64,000 nt of DNA, taken from the NCBI RefSeq assembly GCF_000739655.1, contig NZ_BATR01000191.1, positions 62,001 to 126,000 on the forward strand, given 5' to 3'. How positions within the stretch are numbered: the first letter of the stretch is position 1; every line of letters begins with the position of its first letter. Below the pieces are notes generated by a model, which ran no database searches, was not told the origin of the DNA, and saw only the letters and a list, made by a program, of their open reading frames with translations. Shown here piece by piece: positions 36,726 through 46,339 of the stretch. This stretch comes from Verrucomicrobium sp. BvORR106. Its GTDB lineage: Bacteria; Verrucomicrobiota; Verrucomicrobiia; Verrucomicrobiales; Verrucomicrobiaceae. A program made the position numbers and the translations under genes.

Positions 36726-39700
36726 ATGCACAGCACTCCCCGGCGTTTTCTCCTGAGCACCTCCATCCTCGTGGCGGCCTGCAGCCCGACCGCGCCAGGA
36801 GTGGCTGCAGGAGTGCCGGTGGATTTTGCCACTCAGATCCAGCCGCTGCTGCAGGAGCACTGCCTGGACTGCCATGGCGCGGAGAAGCAACGAGGGGGCC
36901 TGCGCCTGGATGGCCGCGACGTCGCTCTGCGGGGTGGGGATGAGCATGGAGCGGCCATCCTGCCGGGCAAAAGCCTGGAAAGCCCTCTGTACCACCTGGC
37001 TAGCGGGAAGGATCCTGACCTAAAAATGCCTCCCAAGGGGCCTGCGCTCAGTGCCGCAGAGCTGGAATTGCTCAAGCGCTGGATCGATGCTGGAGCCCAG
37101 TGGCCTGACGACAACAAGACTCCCGCCCATCCGGCGAAGACCCACTGGGCCTACCAGCCGATCGCTTCTTTTCCCGATCTCTCAGCCAAGGAGGGACCTT
37201 CCGCCGTTCTGGACCACTTCATTGCCGTCCAGCTGGAGAAGCATCAACTCCACCGGGCCTCCGAGGCGGACCGCCGCACGCTCATCCGGAGATTGAGTTT
37301 CGACCTCGTAGGCCTCCCGCCCTCCCCTGAGGAAGTGGCCCAGTTTGTAGCGGATCCCGACCCCCTCGCCTACCCGAAGCTGGTGGAAAAGCTCCTGGCC
37401 TCCCCTCGCTACGGGGAACGCTGGGCGCGCCACTGGCTGGACGTCGTGAGGTTCGCGGAAAGTGACGGATTTGAGAAGAACACGCCCCGGCCGGAAGCCT
37501 GGCCCTACCGCGACTACGTGATCCGGGCGTTCAACGAGGACCGGCCCTACAACCAGTTCGTCCGCGAGCAGCTGGCAGGGGACGTTCTGGGTGAGGATGT
37601 GGCCACCGGTTTCATCGTGGGCGGCCCGACCGACACCGTCCGCAGTCCGGATCCCGTACTCACCGCCCAGCAGCGGGCGGATGATCTCAATGACATGGTG
37701 GCCACGACTGGCAGCACCTTTCTGGGACTCACCATCGGCTGCGCCCGATGCCACAGTCACAAGTTCGATCCGGTCACCCATTCCGACTACTACGCACTTG
37801 CCGCGATGTTCGCCGGGGTGCGACATGGCACACGGCCAATGAAAACTGCGGATGACGCGGTCCGTCTGGCCCGGGCCGCAGGCCTTCGCGCGGAGCTCGC
37901 TCCCGTGGTAACCCAGCTCAACCAATTTGAGCCCATGGCCCACACTCGCCGGACCGTGGTGATCCCGCCGGATGACGCCGCACGCGTGGTGAAGCTGAAG
38001 CCCTCCAACGCACAGCGTACCAAGTATGAGGGAGGCCCCGGACGTGGTGAAAACTCGTTCCCAGGCGATGCCCAGCATTCACCCACCCTCGCGGATGGCT
38101 ACTGGGTGTGGCTGGGGGACAACGCGGCAGGCAAGGTGCTGGCCTGGCAGCCCCAGGTGCAGGGCCGCTTCCGCATCTGGGTATCCTGGGGATCCGGTTA
38201 TCGCAGTCATGACGAAGATGCCCGCTACATCCTGGACGATGACGGGAAGCTGGAAACCACCCAGGACCAGCATGAGATTGCCCGGGCGGATCATCGCAAG
38301 TTTGCCGACGGAACCGGCACCATGCCCAACCGCAAGCTCTGGAGTGGCTTCAAGGACATCGGCGTGCACGAGCTGGAGGCCGGGGCGAAATTGATTCTGG
38401 AGGTCGGTGGTGACGCGGGCTATCCCACGGCAGATATCCTGGTGCTGCAGGAGGAAAGCGCCCCCCAGGAGCGGCCAGCCTTGAGACTGCCCGTGAGCCG
38501 CAAGGCAAACGTGGAGCGCTTCCCCGAGGTCGAAGCAAGTTTCGTGAGATTCACGATCGAGGAAACCACGCAGCTGCAACCCTGCCTGGATGAGCTGGAG
38601 GTGTTCAGCGCCGGGCCGGAGCCGCGCAACGTGGGTCTGGCTTCCGCCGGCGCGACGGCCACGGCCTCCAGCACGCTGCCAGGCTATGCCATCCACCAGC
38701 TCAGACACGTCAACGACGGCCTGTACGGCAATGACAACAGCTGGATCTCCAATGAAAACGGACGAGGCTGGGTGCAGCTGAAGCTTGCCAGGCCCACCCG
38801 TATCGACCGGGTGGTGTGGAGCCGGGACCGTCAGAACGTCCCCCGCTACAACGACCGGCTCCCCATCAAGTACCGGGTGGAGGTTTCCCAGGACGGCCAG
38901 GCCTGGACCCGGGTGGCCGGGCATGAGGACCGTCTGCCCCGCACGCTGACGCTGGCCGCTGCCAGCCTCGCCACCAGCACGGGACTCCCGCCCGGTGAGG
39001 CAGCCAAGTTTCATAAACTACAAGATCAAAGGAAACAACTCGAAGCCGCCATCGCCGTGGCCGAGACCGCCCCCATGGCCTACGCCGGAGTGCTGGGGAA
39101 GCCAGGTGAGACCCGCCGCTACCAGCGTGGCGACGTCACCCAGCCCCGTGAAGAGGTCGCTCCTGGAGTGGTCGCGGCCCTTCACCCCATCGCCTCCCTG
39201 CCAAAGGATGCCCCGGACCCTCAGCGTCGCCTTGCTCTGGCAGACTGGATTGCGGATCCGCAGAATCCCCTCACTGCCCGCGTGATGGCCAACCGGATCT
39301 GGCACTACCACTTTGGCACCGGGCTGGTCGACACTCCCAGCGACCTGGGAGTCAATGGTAGCAGGCCAACCCACCCCGAGTTGCTCGACTGGCTGGCGCA
39401 GGAGCTGATGACCCACGGGTGGAGCGTCAAGCACCTGCATCGCGTCATCCTCCTCAGCCAAACTTATCGACAGAGCTCCTCTCCGGCAGACCTGCAAGCC
39501 GGCATGACCCATGATGCCCAAACCCGCCTCCTCTGGAGGTTCCCGCCCCGCCGGCTGGAGGCAGAGGTCCTGCGCGACACCATCCTCTCCGCCAGCAATA
39601 AACTAGACCTGCACATGGGTGGCCCTGGGTTCGACCTCTTCGAGCCCAACACTAACTACGTGAAGATCTACAACTCCAAGTCGGAATTCGGTGCCGGCGA

Positions 39701-40064
39701 CTTCCGACGCATGATCTACCAGCACAAGCCCCGCGTGCAGCTGGACAACGTGTTCGGCGCCTTCGACTGCCCGGACGCCGGACAGATCGCCCCCCGGCGC
39801 AATGTTTCCACCACCCCGCTGCAGGCCCTGAGCCTGCTCAACAGCACGTTTGCCCTGGAGCAGGCCGGATTCTTCGCCGCACGGGTGGCCTGGGATGCAG
39901 GAAATATTCCTGCATCCCAGGTAGACCGCGCCTTCCAGATCGCCTTCAACCGGGCTCCATCCCTTGAGGAAGCCGCCGCTGCCGCGGAACTGGTCGCCCA
40001 GCATGGTCTCCCCTCCCTGTGCCGCGCGCTCATCAACTCGAACGAGTTCATCCAAATCTTTTGA
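36726..40064 (+). CDS. Planctomycete-type cytochrome c with DUF1549, F5/8-like and DUF1553 domains (second copy)
   Basis: A 1112-residue exported protein. The leader has a lipobox-like end (ILVAAC at residues 14-19), so it may be a lipoprotein. The first heme motif HCLDCH is at residues 45-50 and the second, CARCHSHKFDP, at 339-343 inside DUF1549. A beta-sandwich of discoidin (F5/8 type C) style lies at about 615-765 (FVRFTIEETTQLQPCLDELEVF, GRGWVQLKLARPTRIDRVVW). DUF1553 forms the C-terminal third (TARVMANRIWHYHFGTGLVDT, LLWRFPPRRLEAEVLRD). It starts 67 bp after the XylR-like gene and precedes its DUF1501 partner by 6 bp. The binding module differs from the LamG of the first copy. Confidence 0.9.
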   Translation: MHSTPRRFLLSTSILVAACSPTAPGVAAGVPVDFATQIQPLLQEHCLDCHGAEKQRGGLRLDGRDVALRGGDEHGAAILPGKSLESPLYHLASGKDPDLKMPPKGPALSAAELELLKRWIDAGAQWPDDNKTPAHPAKTHWAYQPIASFPDLSAKEGPSAVLDHFIAVQLEKHQLHRASEADRRTLIRRLSFDLVGLPPSPEEVAQFVADPDPLAYPKLVEKLLASPRYGERWARHWLDVVRFAESDGFEKNTPRPEAWPYRDYVIRAFNEDRPYNQFVREQLAGDVLGEDVATGFIVGGPTDTVRSPDPVLTAQQRADDLNDMVATTGSTFLGLTIGCARCHSHKFDPVTHSDYYALAAMFAGVRHGTRPMKTADDAVRLARAAGLRAELAPVVTQLNQFEPMAHTRRTVVIPPDDAARVVKLKPSNAQRTKYEGGPGRGENSFPGDAQHSPTLADGYWVWLGDNAAGKVLAWQPQVQGRFRIWVSWGSGYRSHDEDARYILDDDGKLETTQDQHEIARADHRKFADGTGTMPNRKLWSGFKDIGVHELEAGAKLILEVGGDAGYPTADILVLQEESAPQERPALRLPVSRKANVERFPEVEASFVRFTIEETTQLQPCLDELEVFSAGPEPRNVGLASAGATATASSTLPGYAIHQLRHVNDGLYGNDNSWISNENGRGWVQLKLARPTRIDRVVWSRDRQNVPRYNDRLPIKYRVEVSQDGQAWTRVAGHEDRLPRTLTLAAASLATSTGLPPGEAAKFHKLQDQRKQLEAAIAVAETAPMAYAGVLGKPGETRRYQRGDVTQPREEVAPGVVAALHPIASLPKDAPDPQRRLALADWIADPQNPLTARVMANRIWHYHFGTGLVDTPSDLGVNGSRPTHPELLDWLAQELMTHGWSVKHLHRVILLSQTYRQSSSPADLQAGMTHDAQTRLLWRFPPRRLEAEVLRDTILSASNKLDLHMGGPGFDLFEPNTNYVKIYNSKSEFGAGDFRRMIYQHKPRVQLDNVFGAFDCPDAGQIAPRRNVSTTPLQALSLLNSTFALEQAGFFAARVAWDAGNIPASQVDRAFQIAFNRAPSLEEAAAAAELVAQHGLPSLCRALINSNEFIQIF

Positions 40065-40070
40065 CCCCCC

Positions 40071-41543
40071 ATGCACGCCCACACTCCCGCTTCGAGCCAC
40101 CTCCTCAACCGCCGCTCCTTCCTGGGCACCACGCTGCATGGGCTGGGAGGCATGGCCCTGGCCCACCTCCTTGACCGGGACGGCCTCCTGGCCGCACCCT
40201 CGCCGGTCCGGCCGTTGATTGATCCCTCGAACCCGTATGCCTCCCGGACGCCGCATTTCGAGCCACGGGCGAAGCGCTGCCTGGTCATCTTTGTCACCGG
40301 TGCCCTCAGTCATGTGGACACCTTCGACTACAAGCCGGAGCTGGTGAGGCGGCACGACACCCCCATGCCCGCGAGCGAGAAGCTCATCACCTTCCAGGGA
40401 GAGAATGGAAACCTGATCAAGCCCCTCTGGGACTTCAAACCGCGCGGTCAAAGCGGCAAGATGATGAGTGACCTGCTGCCCAATATCGCCGGTCATGCGG
40501 ACGACCTTTGCTTCATCCACTCGATGACGGGCAAGAGCAACACGCACGGCCCGGCGGAGAACCAGATGAGCACCGGGTTCACGCTGGACGGCTTCCCCGG
40601 TATGGGCTCCTGGGCCACCTATGCCCTGGGATCGGAGAATCAGGACCTGCCCGCCTTCGTAGCCATCCCCGATCCACGAGGGGTCCCGCAGATCGGCCCG
40701 CGTCACTGGGCCTCCGGATTCCTGCCCGCCGCCTTTCAGGGCACCGCCTTCAATGCCGACCGCCCCATCCCTCATCTGGCCCGCCCCGCCAGCATCAGTG
40801 CCGGGGCCGAGACCTCGACGCGCGATTTCCTGAAACTGATCAACCAGCGTCACCTCGCCCAACATGCCGGGGATTCGGAGCTGTCGGCCCGCATCGCCAG
40901 CTATGAACTCGCGGCCCGCATGCAGCTCGCCGCATCTGAGGTGAGCGACTTCTCCAGTGAATCCGCCGCGACCAGAAAACTCTACGGCATGGATGATCCG
41001 AACACGAGCAAGGCCGGCTTTGCCAAAAACTGCGTCCTGGCCCGGCGTCTTCTGGAACGTGGAGTGAGGTTTGTGCAACTCTTCAATGGCAGCTACGCCA
41101 TGGGGGAAGGCGTGGGCAACTGGGACGGTCACAAGGCCATCGCAACCCAGTACCCCAGTCACGCCAACATCCTGGACCAGCCCTGTGCCGCCCTGCTCAC
41201 AGATCTCAAGGCGCGTGGACTGATGGATGACACCCTCGTGGCCTTCGTCACCGAGTTCGGCCGCATGCCCACCTTCCAGAAAAACGCCAACGGCCGTGAC
41301 CACAATCCCAAGGGCTTCACCGTCTGGCTCACCGGCGCGGGAGTGAAGAAGGCGCACAGCCATGGTGCCACGGATGACTTTGGCCACCAGGCGGTTCAGG
41401 ATGTCACAACCATCTACGACCTCCACGCCACGATGCTGCATCTGCTGGGCCTGAATCACGAACGGCTCAGTTTTTATCACAATGGTATCGAACGTCGGCT
41501 CACAGACGTGCATGGACACGTGATCAAGCCTGTGCTCGCCTAG
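40071..41543 (+). CDS. DUF1501 secreted protein (second copy)
   Basis: A 490-residue DUF1501 protein with a twin-arginine leader ([16 protein letters not shown]). Family marks are [44 protein letters not shown] and [17 protein letters not shown]. Compared with the first copy, the block SGGPSQLDSFD is changed to [11 protein letters not shown], so the subfamily differs. It starts 6 bp after the cytochrome gene and must be translated from the same message. A longer open frame on the other strand of this region is a shadow. Confidence 0.9.
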   Translation: MHAHTPASSHLLNRRSFLGTTLHGLGGMALAHLLDRDGLLAAPSPVRPLIDPSNPYASRTPHFEPRAKRCLVIFVTGALSHVDTFDYKPELVRRHDTPMPASEKLITFQGENGNLIKPLWDFKPRGQSGKMMSDLLPNIAGHADDLCFIHSMTGKSNTHGPAENQMSTGFTLDGFPGMGSWATYALGSENQDLPAFVAIPDPRGVPQIGPRHWASGFLPAAFQGTAFNADRPIPHLARPASISAGAETSTRDFLKLINQRHLAQHAGDSELSARIASYELAARMQLAASEVSDFSSESAATRKLYGMDDPNTSKAGFAKNCVLARRLLERGVRFVQLFNGSYAMGEGVGNWDGHKAIATQYPSHANILDQPCAALLTDLKARGLMDDTLVAFVTEFGRMPTFQKNANGRDHNPKGFTVWLTGAGVKKAHSHGATDDFGHQAVQDVTTIYDLHATMLHLLGLNHERLSFYHNGIERRLTDVHGHVIKPVLA

Positions 41544-41662
41544 CGGGGCGACACTTGCTCATCATCGCAACTAATTCACCTCACTCCGTCCATCATTGAC
41601 GGTTCCGGGGCAATTTGATATTCCAGCGCAGGCTCCACAAAAATCACAATTGCCTGCTCCTC

Positions 41663-44017
41663 ATGAAATCAAACCTCCCTTGCGCGTGCCTGGGTCTGTT
41701 CCTGGCCTGCGCGCCCCTGCACCCCGCCTGTGCGGCCAGCATCCAGGTCAGCACCTCCTTCGCCGTCCCCACCGGCCCCGCCACCCAACCGGTTATTTGG
41801 ACATCACCGCCAGCCACGCTCCAGGCCCGGGCCCTGGATCCCCTCTACTCGGGATACTACAACAGCGTGAGAAACTACGTGAACGGCCAGCTCCCCTCCC
41901 TGGCCACCGCCACGAATGAGGACACCCTGGCAAACGTGGCCAAGGGAGCTGCCATCCTGGAACGCATGGGACAGGTTCCACCCGGCACCTATGCGAGCTA
42001 CGGGGCGGCCGCCTCCACGGCGATCTCCCGCATGGGAACGAGGGCAGCCTGGATCTTGTTTAAACCCTCGAACCCGTTCCAGCACATCTATGACAGCGGC
42101 CGCCTCCAGTCCATGGTCGAGGCGTTCGACCTGTTGCGAGGCTCGCCCAATGTGACGGCCGCCAATGTCACCACCATGCGCAACAAGATCGCGCAATGGG
42201 CGGATGCAGGAAGGAACAACCTTGAGCTCAACACCTTCCACCCGGACGACAACTATGCATTGAAGTTCGGCTCGGCACTTGTGAGCACGTCTCTCGCGTT
42301 GTGGGACTCCTCCAACGCCGCCACCTGGCTGAACAAAGGCAAGACGCTGGTCAATGCCTCCCTGAACCGCATGGCAGACGAGACCGGCTGGTACCGTGAA
42401 AGCTCCTGGTACGCCAACTACAGCCTGAACAACCTCGTCAGCACCGCCCACCATGTGAGGAATGCCACGGGAGGCACGGTGAACTGGTTCACCAGCCTGC
42501 AACCGCTCTTCACCTTCGCCCTGCACACCCGCCAGCCAGATGGCTCCAACGCGCCGTTTGAGGAAGGTCTCCGCACCTGGCTCACGGCAGATTTGATCTG
42601 GGGTGAATACACCAGCACCTCGCTCGGCGGCGAGCTGCGCTGGTCCCAGGCGAATCTCACCGCCTCCCCCATCAGCAGCAACTTTGAGAACCAGCAGTAC
42701 CACGTGGCCACGAGATTCCTGGCGGTGAACAACACGGTTGTCACCACTGTTCCCATGAGCTCCCCCACCCGCTTTCTGAGCTCTCCGGATGTCGAAGTGA
42801 CCGTGCTGCGCTCCAGCCATGCCGCGAACGCCCGCCAGGCCACCTTGCTGACTTCCACCGATCACTCGTCCGATGAGCTGATCAACACCCGGCACAATTC
42901 CCGCAACCCGCTTGACCTCGTGATCTACGATGGCGGCGAACTGCGCGTGGTCACGCCCGGCGGCGGCCCTCAGGTGACGAGCTCTGCCAACCGCGCCTAC
43001 TACATCAACACGGTCACCGGAAAGAACATCCCGACGGTCAACGGGAACACCTCCTACATCACCAACGGCAATGCCATCACGGGCGCCGCCCGGCTGGACA
43101 GTGTGGATGAAGGCGGCCTGACGAATCGCTTCGCCGATCTCAGCACCACCACGGTCAACGGCATCAATGGCAGCGGGAACACCGTCAGTCGCACCCTCGC
43201 GATGGTGGATGAAACTTACTTCGTCGTGCTGGACCGCTTCACCAATGCCGCCTCCGTGACGAACCAGGTGAACTGGCATCCGGTGGGCACCCAGTACCCG
43301 GTCTCCATCGCGCCAGCCCTCCTCCAGTATCGCTGGGACAAGGGCACCAAATCCTGCGACCTCTTCATGGCCGCCAGTCACAACCTCAGCGGCAGCTCCC
43401 TGTCCGGTTCCTACGCGGAGTCCTATGGCGCGCCGGAAATCGCCATCACCGGTGTCCAGGGGGCTATTTCATCGAACGGTGGCCTCATTCTCTCGGTTCT
43501 GAGCACGCGAGACTCCAGCGCCACCGCCATCACGGCGGCGCGCGTCAGCACCAGCCTGGCCACCGCCCACGCTGCGGAGCTCGCGGTTCCTGGAGGGTAC
43601 CATGATGTGCTCACCTTCTCCTCCACTCCCGGCACGGACTATACCGCCGGAGCCGTCTTCACCGATGCCGCATTCTCCGTGACTCGCGATACCGCGGGGG
43701 CCTTCGCATCCTTTGCCCTCGTGAATGGCTCGGTGCTGCACCAGGGCACGGAGGCGTACTTTGAGAGCCCCCACCTCACCAGCGCCATCTCGGCCGTGTA
43801 CTCCGCCTTCGGCATCATCGCCCAAGTGACCGAAGACACTGCGGGCGCCAAGACCTACCACTTTGGTTATGGCGGCATTCTTTCCCCCACCGCCACGTAC
43901 ACCGCCTACCAGAACGGGGTCGCCCTCGGTGCCGAGCAGTTTACCTGGGACGCTCTGGGCCTGCACTTCACGGGGATCACGGGAGGTGGGACGCTCCGGG
44001 TGGTGCCCAATCCCTAG
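41663..44017 (+). CDS. Secreted heparinase II/III-like polysaccharide lyase
   Basis: 784 residues from the ATG at 41663, which begins a signal peptide (LPCACLGLFLACAPLHPACA); an upstream ATG at 41615 would add 16 residues. Residues about 25-330 look like an alpha/alpha toroid of the alginate-lyase/heparinase kind (NNLELNTFHPDDNYALKFG, RMADETGWYRESSWYANYSL, PDGSNAPFEEGL). The beta-sandwich part shows HSSDELINTRHNSRNPLDLVIYDGGELR-type text, RTLAMVDETYFVVLDRFTNA and later beta strands. It should cleave an acidic polysaccharide outside the cell by beta-elimination. The exact family (PL8, PL12, PL21 or other) cannot be told by eye. It follows the DUF1501 gene. Confidence 0.6.
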   Translation: MKSNLPCACLGLFLACAPLHPACAASIQVSTSFAVPTGPATQPVIWTSPPATLQARALDPLYSGYYNSVRNYVNGQLPSLATATNEDTLANVAKGAAILERMGQVPPGTYASYGAAASTAISRMGTRAAWILFKPSNPFQHIYDSGRLQSMVEAFDLLRGSPNVTAANVTTMRNKIAQWADAGRNNLELNTFHPDDNYALKFGSALVSTSLALWDSSNAATWLNKGKTLVNASLNRMADETGWYRESSWYANYSLNNLVSTAHHVRNATGGTVNWFTSLQPLFTFALHTRQPDGSNAPFEEGLRTWLTADLIWGEYTSTSLGGELRWSQANLTASPISSNFENQQYHVATRFLAVNNTVVTTVPMSSPTRFLSSPDVEVTVLRSSHAANARQATLLTSTDHSSDELINTRHNSRNPLDLVIYDGGELRVVTPGGGPQVTSSANRAYYINTVTGKNIPTVNGNTSYITNGNAITGAARLDSVDEGGLTNRFADLSTTTVNGINGSGNTVSRTLAMVDETYFVVLDRFTNAASVTNQVNWHPVGTQYPVSIAPALLQYRWDKGTKSCDLFMAASHNLSGSSLSGSYAESYGAPEIAITGVQGAISSNGGLILSVLSTRDSSATAITAARVSTSLATAHAAELAVPGGYHDVLTFSSTPGTDYTAGAVFTDAAFSVTRDTAGAFASFALVNGSVLHQGTEAYFESPHLTSAISAVYSAFGIIAQVTEDTAGAKTYHFGYGGILSPTATYTAYQNGVALGAEQFTWDALGLHFTGITGGGTLRVVPNP

Positions 44018-44031
44018 CGAATATCCATCGT

Positions 44032-44067
44032 GCCCGCTCCAGTCCGGAAGGAATTCGAGGAGCGGGC
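44032..44067 (+). terminator. Hairpin after the heparinase-like lyase gene
   Basis: A perfect 9 bp inverted repeat (GCCCGCTCC and GGAGCGGGC) with an 18-base loop, 14 bp after the stop codon. The flanking bases are not a pure T run (TTCTACGACTT), so the terminator call is moderate. Confidence 0.45.
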
Positions 44068-44154
44068 TTCTACGACTTAAGGCTCATTTGCTCCCCTTGA
44101 CTGAGAGGGTAAATTCTTTGCAACTCCTTGGAGTGGAAAAGTGTTTGCCCTGCC

Positions 44155-45417
44155 ATGAGGTCGATTCTCACCGCCATATTACTCGCCACCTTCTCGTCGC
44201 CGTCCTTCCTGTCGGCCGCCTGGCAGTGGCAGGACGCCATCGTGCCTGATCTCGGCTTCGATCTGGATCAAGCCCAAGTGGTGCGGGTGACCACCCTGGA
44301 GGACGATGGAGCGGGCAGCCTCCGCGAAGCCCTGCGCGCAAAAGGCCCCCGGATCATTGTGTTCGATGTAGCTGGCGTGATCGAATTGGACCAGAAGTCC
44401 CTGAAACTGGAGGAGTCCCAGGTGGTCATCGCCGGGCAAACGGCCCCGAGCCCAGGTGTCACCATCATCAAAGGAGGGCTGAACATCGAGGCCAGTCAGG
44501 TGCTGGTGCAGCACCTTCGCATCCGCCCTGGCGATGCCGGGATGGCCCGCAAGAGCGGTTGGGAGCCGGACGGCATCACGACCTACGGCAGTGTCACCAA
44601 GGTGTGGATCGACCATTGCTCGGCCACCTGGGGTCTGGATGAGCAGATTTCTGCCTCATCATCCGCTCCTCTGGAAGAGGCGCAGGGACATCAGATCATC
44701 ATCCGCAATTGCATCATCGCCGAGGGCCTGGACAACTCCTCGCACAGCAAGGGCCCGCACTCGAAAGGAACCCTGGTGATGGATGGCACCAAGGAGGTCG
44801 CCCTGGTGGGAAACCTCTACGCCAGCAATGTGGAGCGCAACCCGGTCTTCAAGCTCAACACCTCCGGTGTGGTGGTGAACAACGTCATCGCCAATCCCGG
44901 GCAGCGGGCGATTCACGCCTCCGTTCCCGATGAAACAACCGGAGACCTCCCCAAGGCGAAAATCTCCGTGGTGGGGAATGTGGTGCTGCACGGCGACCGC
45001 AGCAAGCCGACCTCTGCCATCTTCGAGGGCATCGCCGACGGTTATTTCAAAGACAACGAAGGCTGGTTCTGGGATGGGAAACCGCTGCCCCTGCTGCGCA
45101 AGCCCTTCGACACACTGCCGGAGCCTCCCGTCTGGCCGCAGGGTTTGCAGGCTCAAAGCCCCGCCTCCACCCTCTGGCATGTCACCCGCTTCGCCGGGGC
45201 CCGCCCTGCAGAAAGGGATGCCATTGACCAACGCATCATTCGCGAGAGCCTGACCGGTGCCGGCCACATCATCGACAGCCAGGAGCAAGTCGGTGGCTAC
45301 CCCCGCATCACCCCCGTGGTCAAGGCCATGGAAGTCCCTGCCACGGGACGTCGGGATTGGCTGGAGAAGCTGGCCCGTGAACTGGAGCTGGCACCGCCAC
45401 CGCCGGAGACGAAGTGA
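44155..45417 (+). CDS. Secreted pectate-lyase-like protein (PL1 type)
   Basis: 420 residues from the ATG at 44155, with a signal peptide (residues 1-21, ILLATFSSPSFLSAA). It follows the parallel beta-helix pattern of pectate lyases: VVRVTTLEDDGAGSLREAL, IIVFDVAGVIELDQKSL, VVIAGQTAPSPGVTI, LRIRPGD and the conserved VWIDHCSATWGLDEQIS, which carries the vWiDH block seen in PL1 enzymes. The reaction would be cleavage of polygalacturonate or a related uronate by beta-elimination, calcium-dependent. It sits between the heparinase-like lyase and an SGNH esterase. Confidence 0.8.
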   Translation: MRSILTAILLATFSSPSFLSAAWQWQDAIVPDLGFDLDQAQVVRVTTLEDDGAGSLREALRAKGPRIIVFDVAGVIELDQKSLKLEESQVVIAGQTAPSPGVTIIKGGLNIEASQVLVQHLRIRPGDAGMARKSGWEPDGITTYGSVTKVWIDHCSATWGLDEQISASSSAPLEEAQGHQIIIRNCIIAEGLDNSSHSKGPHSKGTLVMDGTKEVALVGNLYASNVERNPVFKLNTSGVVVNNVIANPGQRAIHASVPDETTGDLPKAKISVVGNVVLHGDRSKPTSAIFEGIADGYFKDNEGWFWDGKPLPLLRKPFDTLPEPPVWPQGLQAQSPASTLWHVTRFAGARPAERDAIDQRIIRESLTGAGHIIDSQEQVGGYPRITPVVKAMEVPATGRRDWLEKLARELELAPPPPETK

Positions 45418-45521
45418 AAAAAACTTCAAAGTTCAAACTTCAAAACCCAAATTGACGTGAACCTCACGGTGCAGCCTTGGATCTTGAAGTTTGTCGTTTG
45501 AAATTTGAAGTTTGTTTTTTT
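45417..45521. repeat. Imperfect inverted repeat of (T)TCAAAC words
   Basis: Left arm 45417-45448, right arm 45483-45521, joined by about 34 bases. The arms are made of short repeated words (ACTTCAAA, TTTGAAGTTTG) and match with about one small gap. The transcript could form a long A/T-rich hairpin that ends in a T run, right after the pectate-lyase stop codon (TGA at 45415-45417). The same kind of wording recurs inside the repeat at 50340-50405. Confidence 0.6.
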
Positions 45522-45555
45522 GAAGTTTCCCTCCGTCGCAGGCGTTTCACCACGC

Positions 45556-46251
45556 ATGTCCGTCCGCCATCTCTCCCGCTCCACGTTCTGCGTTCTTGCC
45601 GCCCTGGCACTCACCTCCCTTGTCTCCGGTGCCGAGCCAGCGGCGACCCCAGCCAAAAAGCGAGTGCTGCTGCTGGGCGACTCCATCTCGATTGGCTACA
45701 CGCCTTTCGTACAACAGTTGCTGGCGGACAAAGCCGTGGTGCTACGCCCCATGAAGAACGACAAGCCGGAGAATTGCAGCGGCACCACCGCCGGGGTGCA
45801 ACACATTGACCGCTGGCTGCAGATCGATGGCGGCAAGTGGGATGTGATCCACTTCAACTGGGGCCTCCACGATCTCAAACACATGCTGCGTGATGATCCC
45901 ACCAAAACGTCCGACCAGGCCAGTGATCCACCGCAGGCCACCGTGGAGGTTTACGAGAAACAACTCCGCGAGATCGTGGGCAAACTCCAGGCCACTGGCG
46001 CGAAGCTCATTTTCGCCACCACCACCTACGTACCCGAGGGCCCTCACAAGGTGTACCGGAGCAATGCCGACGTGGAGCGCTACAACACCGCAGCCCTGAA
46101 GATCATGAAGGAGAAAAACATCGCCGTGGATGACCTCTACACCGCCACCAAAGAAAACTACCAGACCTGGCAGCTCCCCGTGAACGTGCACTTCAAGCCT
46201 GAAGGATCAAAGGCGCTCGCTGAACTCGTGGTGAGAGCGATTGAGAAATGA
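45556..46251 (+). CDS. SGNH/GDSL family esterase, exported
   Basis: 231 residues from the ATG at 45556, with a signal peptide (FCVLAALALTSLVSGA). It has the SGNH blocks: VLLLGDSISIGY with the nucleophile Ser, FNWGLHDLK with the Asn of block III region, and the C-terminal VHFKPEGSKALAEL with the catalytic His and a nearby Asp (VDDLY). Length and blocks fit a secreted acetyl-esterase of the rhamnogalacturonan acetylesterase type. It is followed by a large hairpin and a converging gene. Together with the lyases upstream it suits removal of acetyl groups from a plant- or algal-type polysaccharide. Confidence 0.75.
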   Translation: MSVRHLSRSTFCVLAALALTSLVSGAEPAATPAKKRVLLLGDSISIGYTPFVQQLLADKAVVLRPMKNDKPENCSGTTAGVQHIDRWLQIDGGKWDVIHFNWGLHDLKHMLRDDPTKTSDQASDPPQATVEVYEKQLREIVGKLQATGAKLIFATTTYVPEGPHKVYRSNADVERYNTAALKIMKEKNIAVDDLYTATKENYQTWQLPVNVHFKPEGSKALAELVVRAIEK

Positions 46252-46261
46252 GATGTGAAGG

Positions 46262-46339
46262 GTTAGGTGTTAAACGTTAGATGTTATGGGTCATACTGAG
46301 CCTCTCATAACCCATAAGATCTAACCCATAACTCCTAAC
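46262..46339. repeat. Imperfect inverted repeat of GTTAGG/TTATGGGT words between convergent genes
   Basis: Left arm 46262-46300 and right arm 46302-46339 are near-exact reverse complements with about 30 of 38 bases paired and almost no loop. The right arm covers the stop codon of the converging hypothetical gene. Likely a two-way terminator or a mobile intergenic element that landed there. Confidence 0.65.

Noticed and set aside
39603-41519. 638-codon open frame on the minus strand
   Set aside because: Shadow of the second cytochrome and DUF1501 genes in GC-rich DNA.
41804-43381. 525-codon open frame on the minus strand
   Set aside because: Opposite the heparinase-like lyase and without any recognisable domain.
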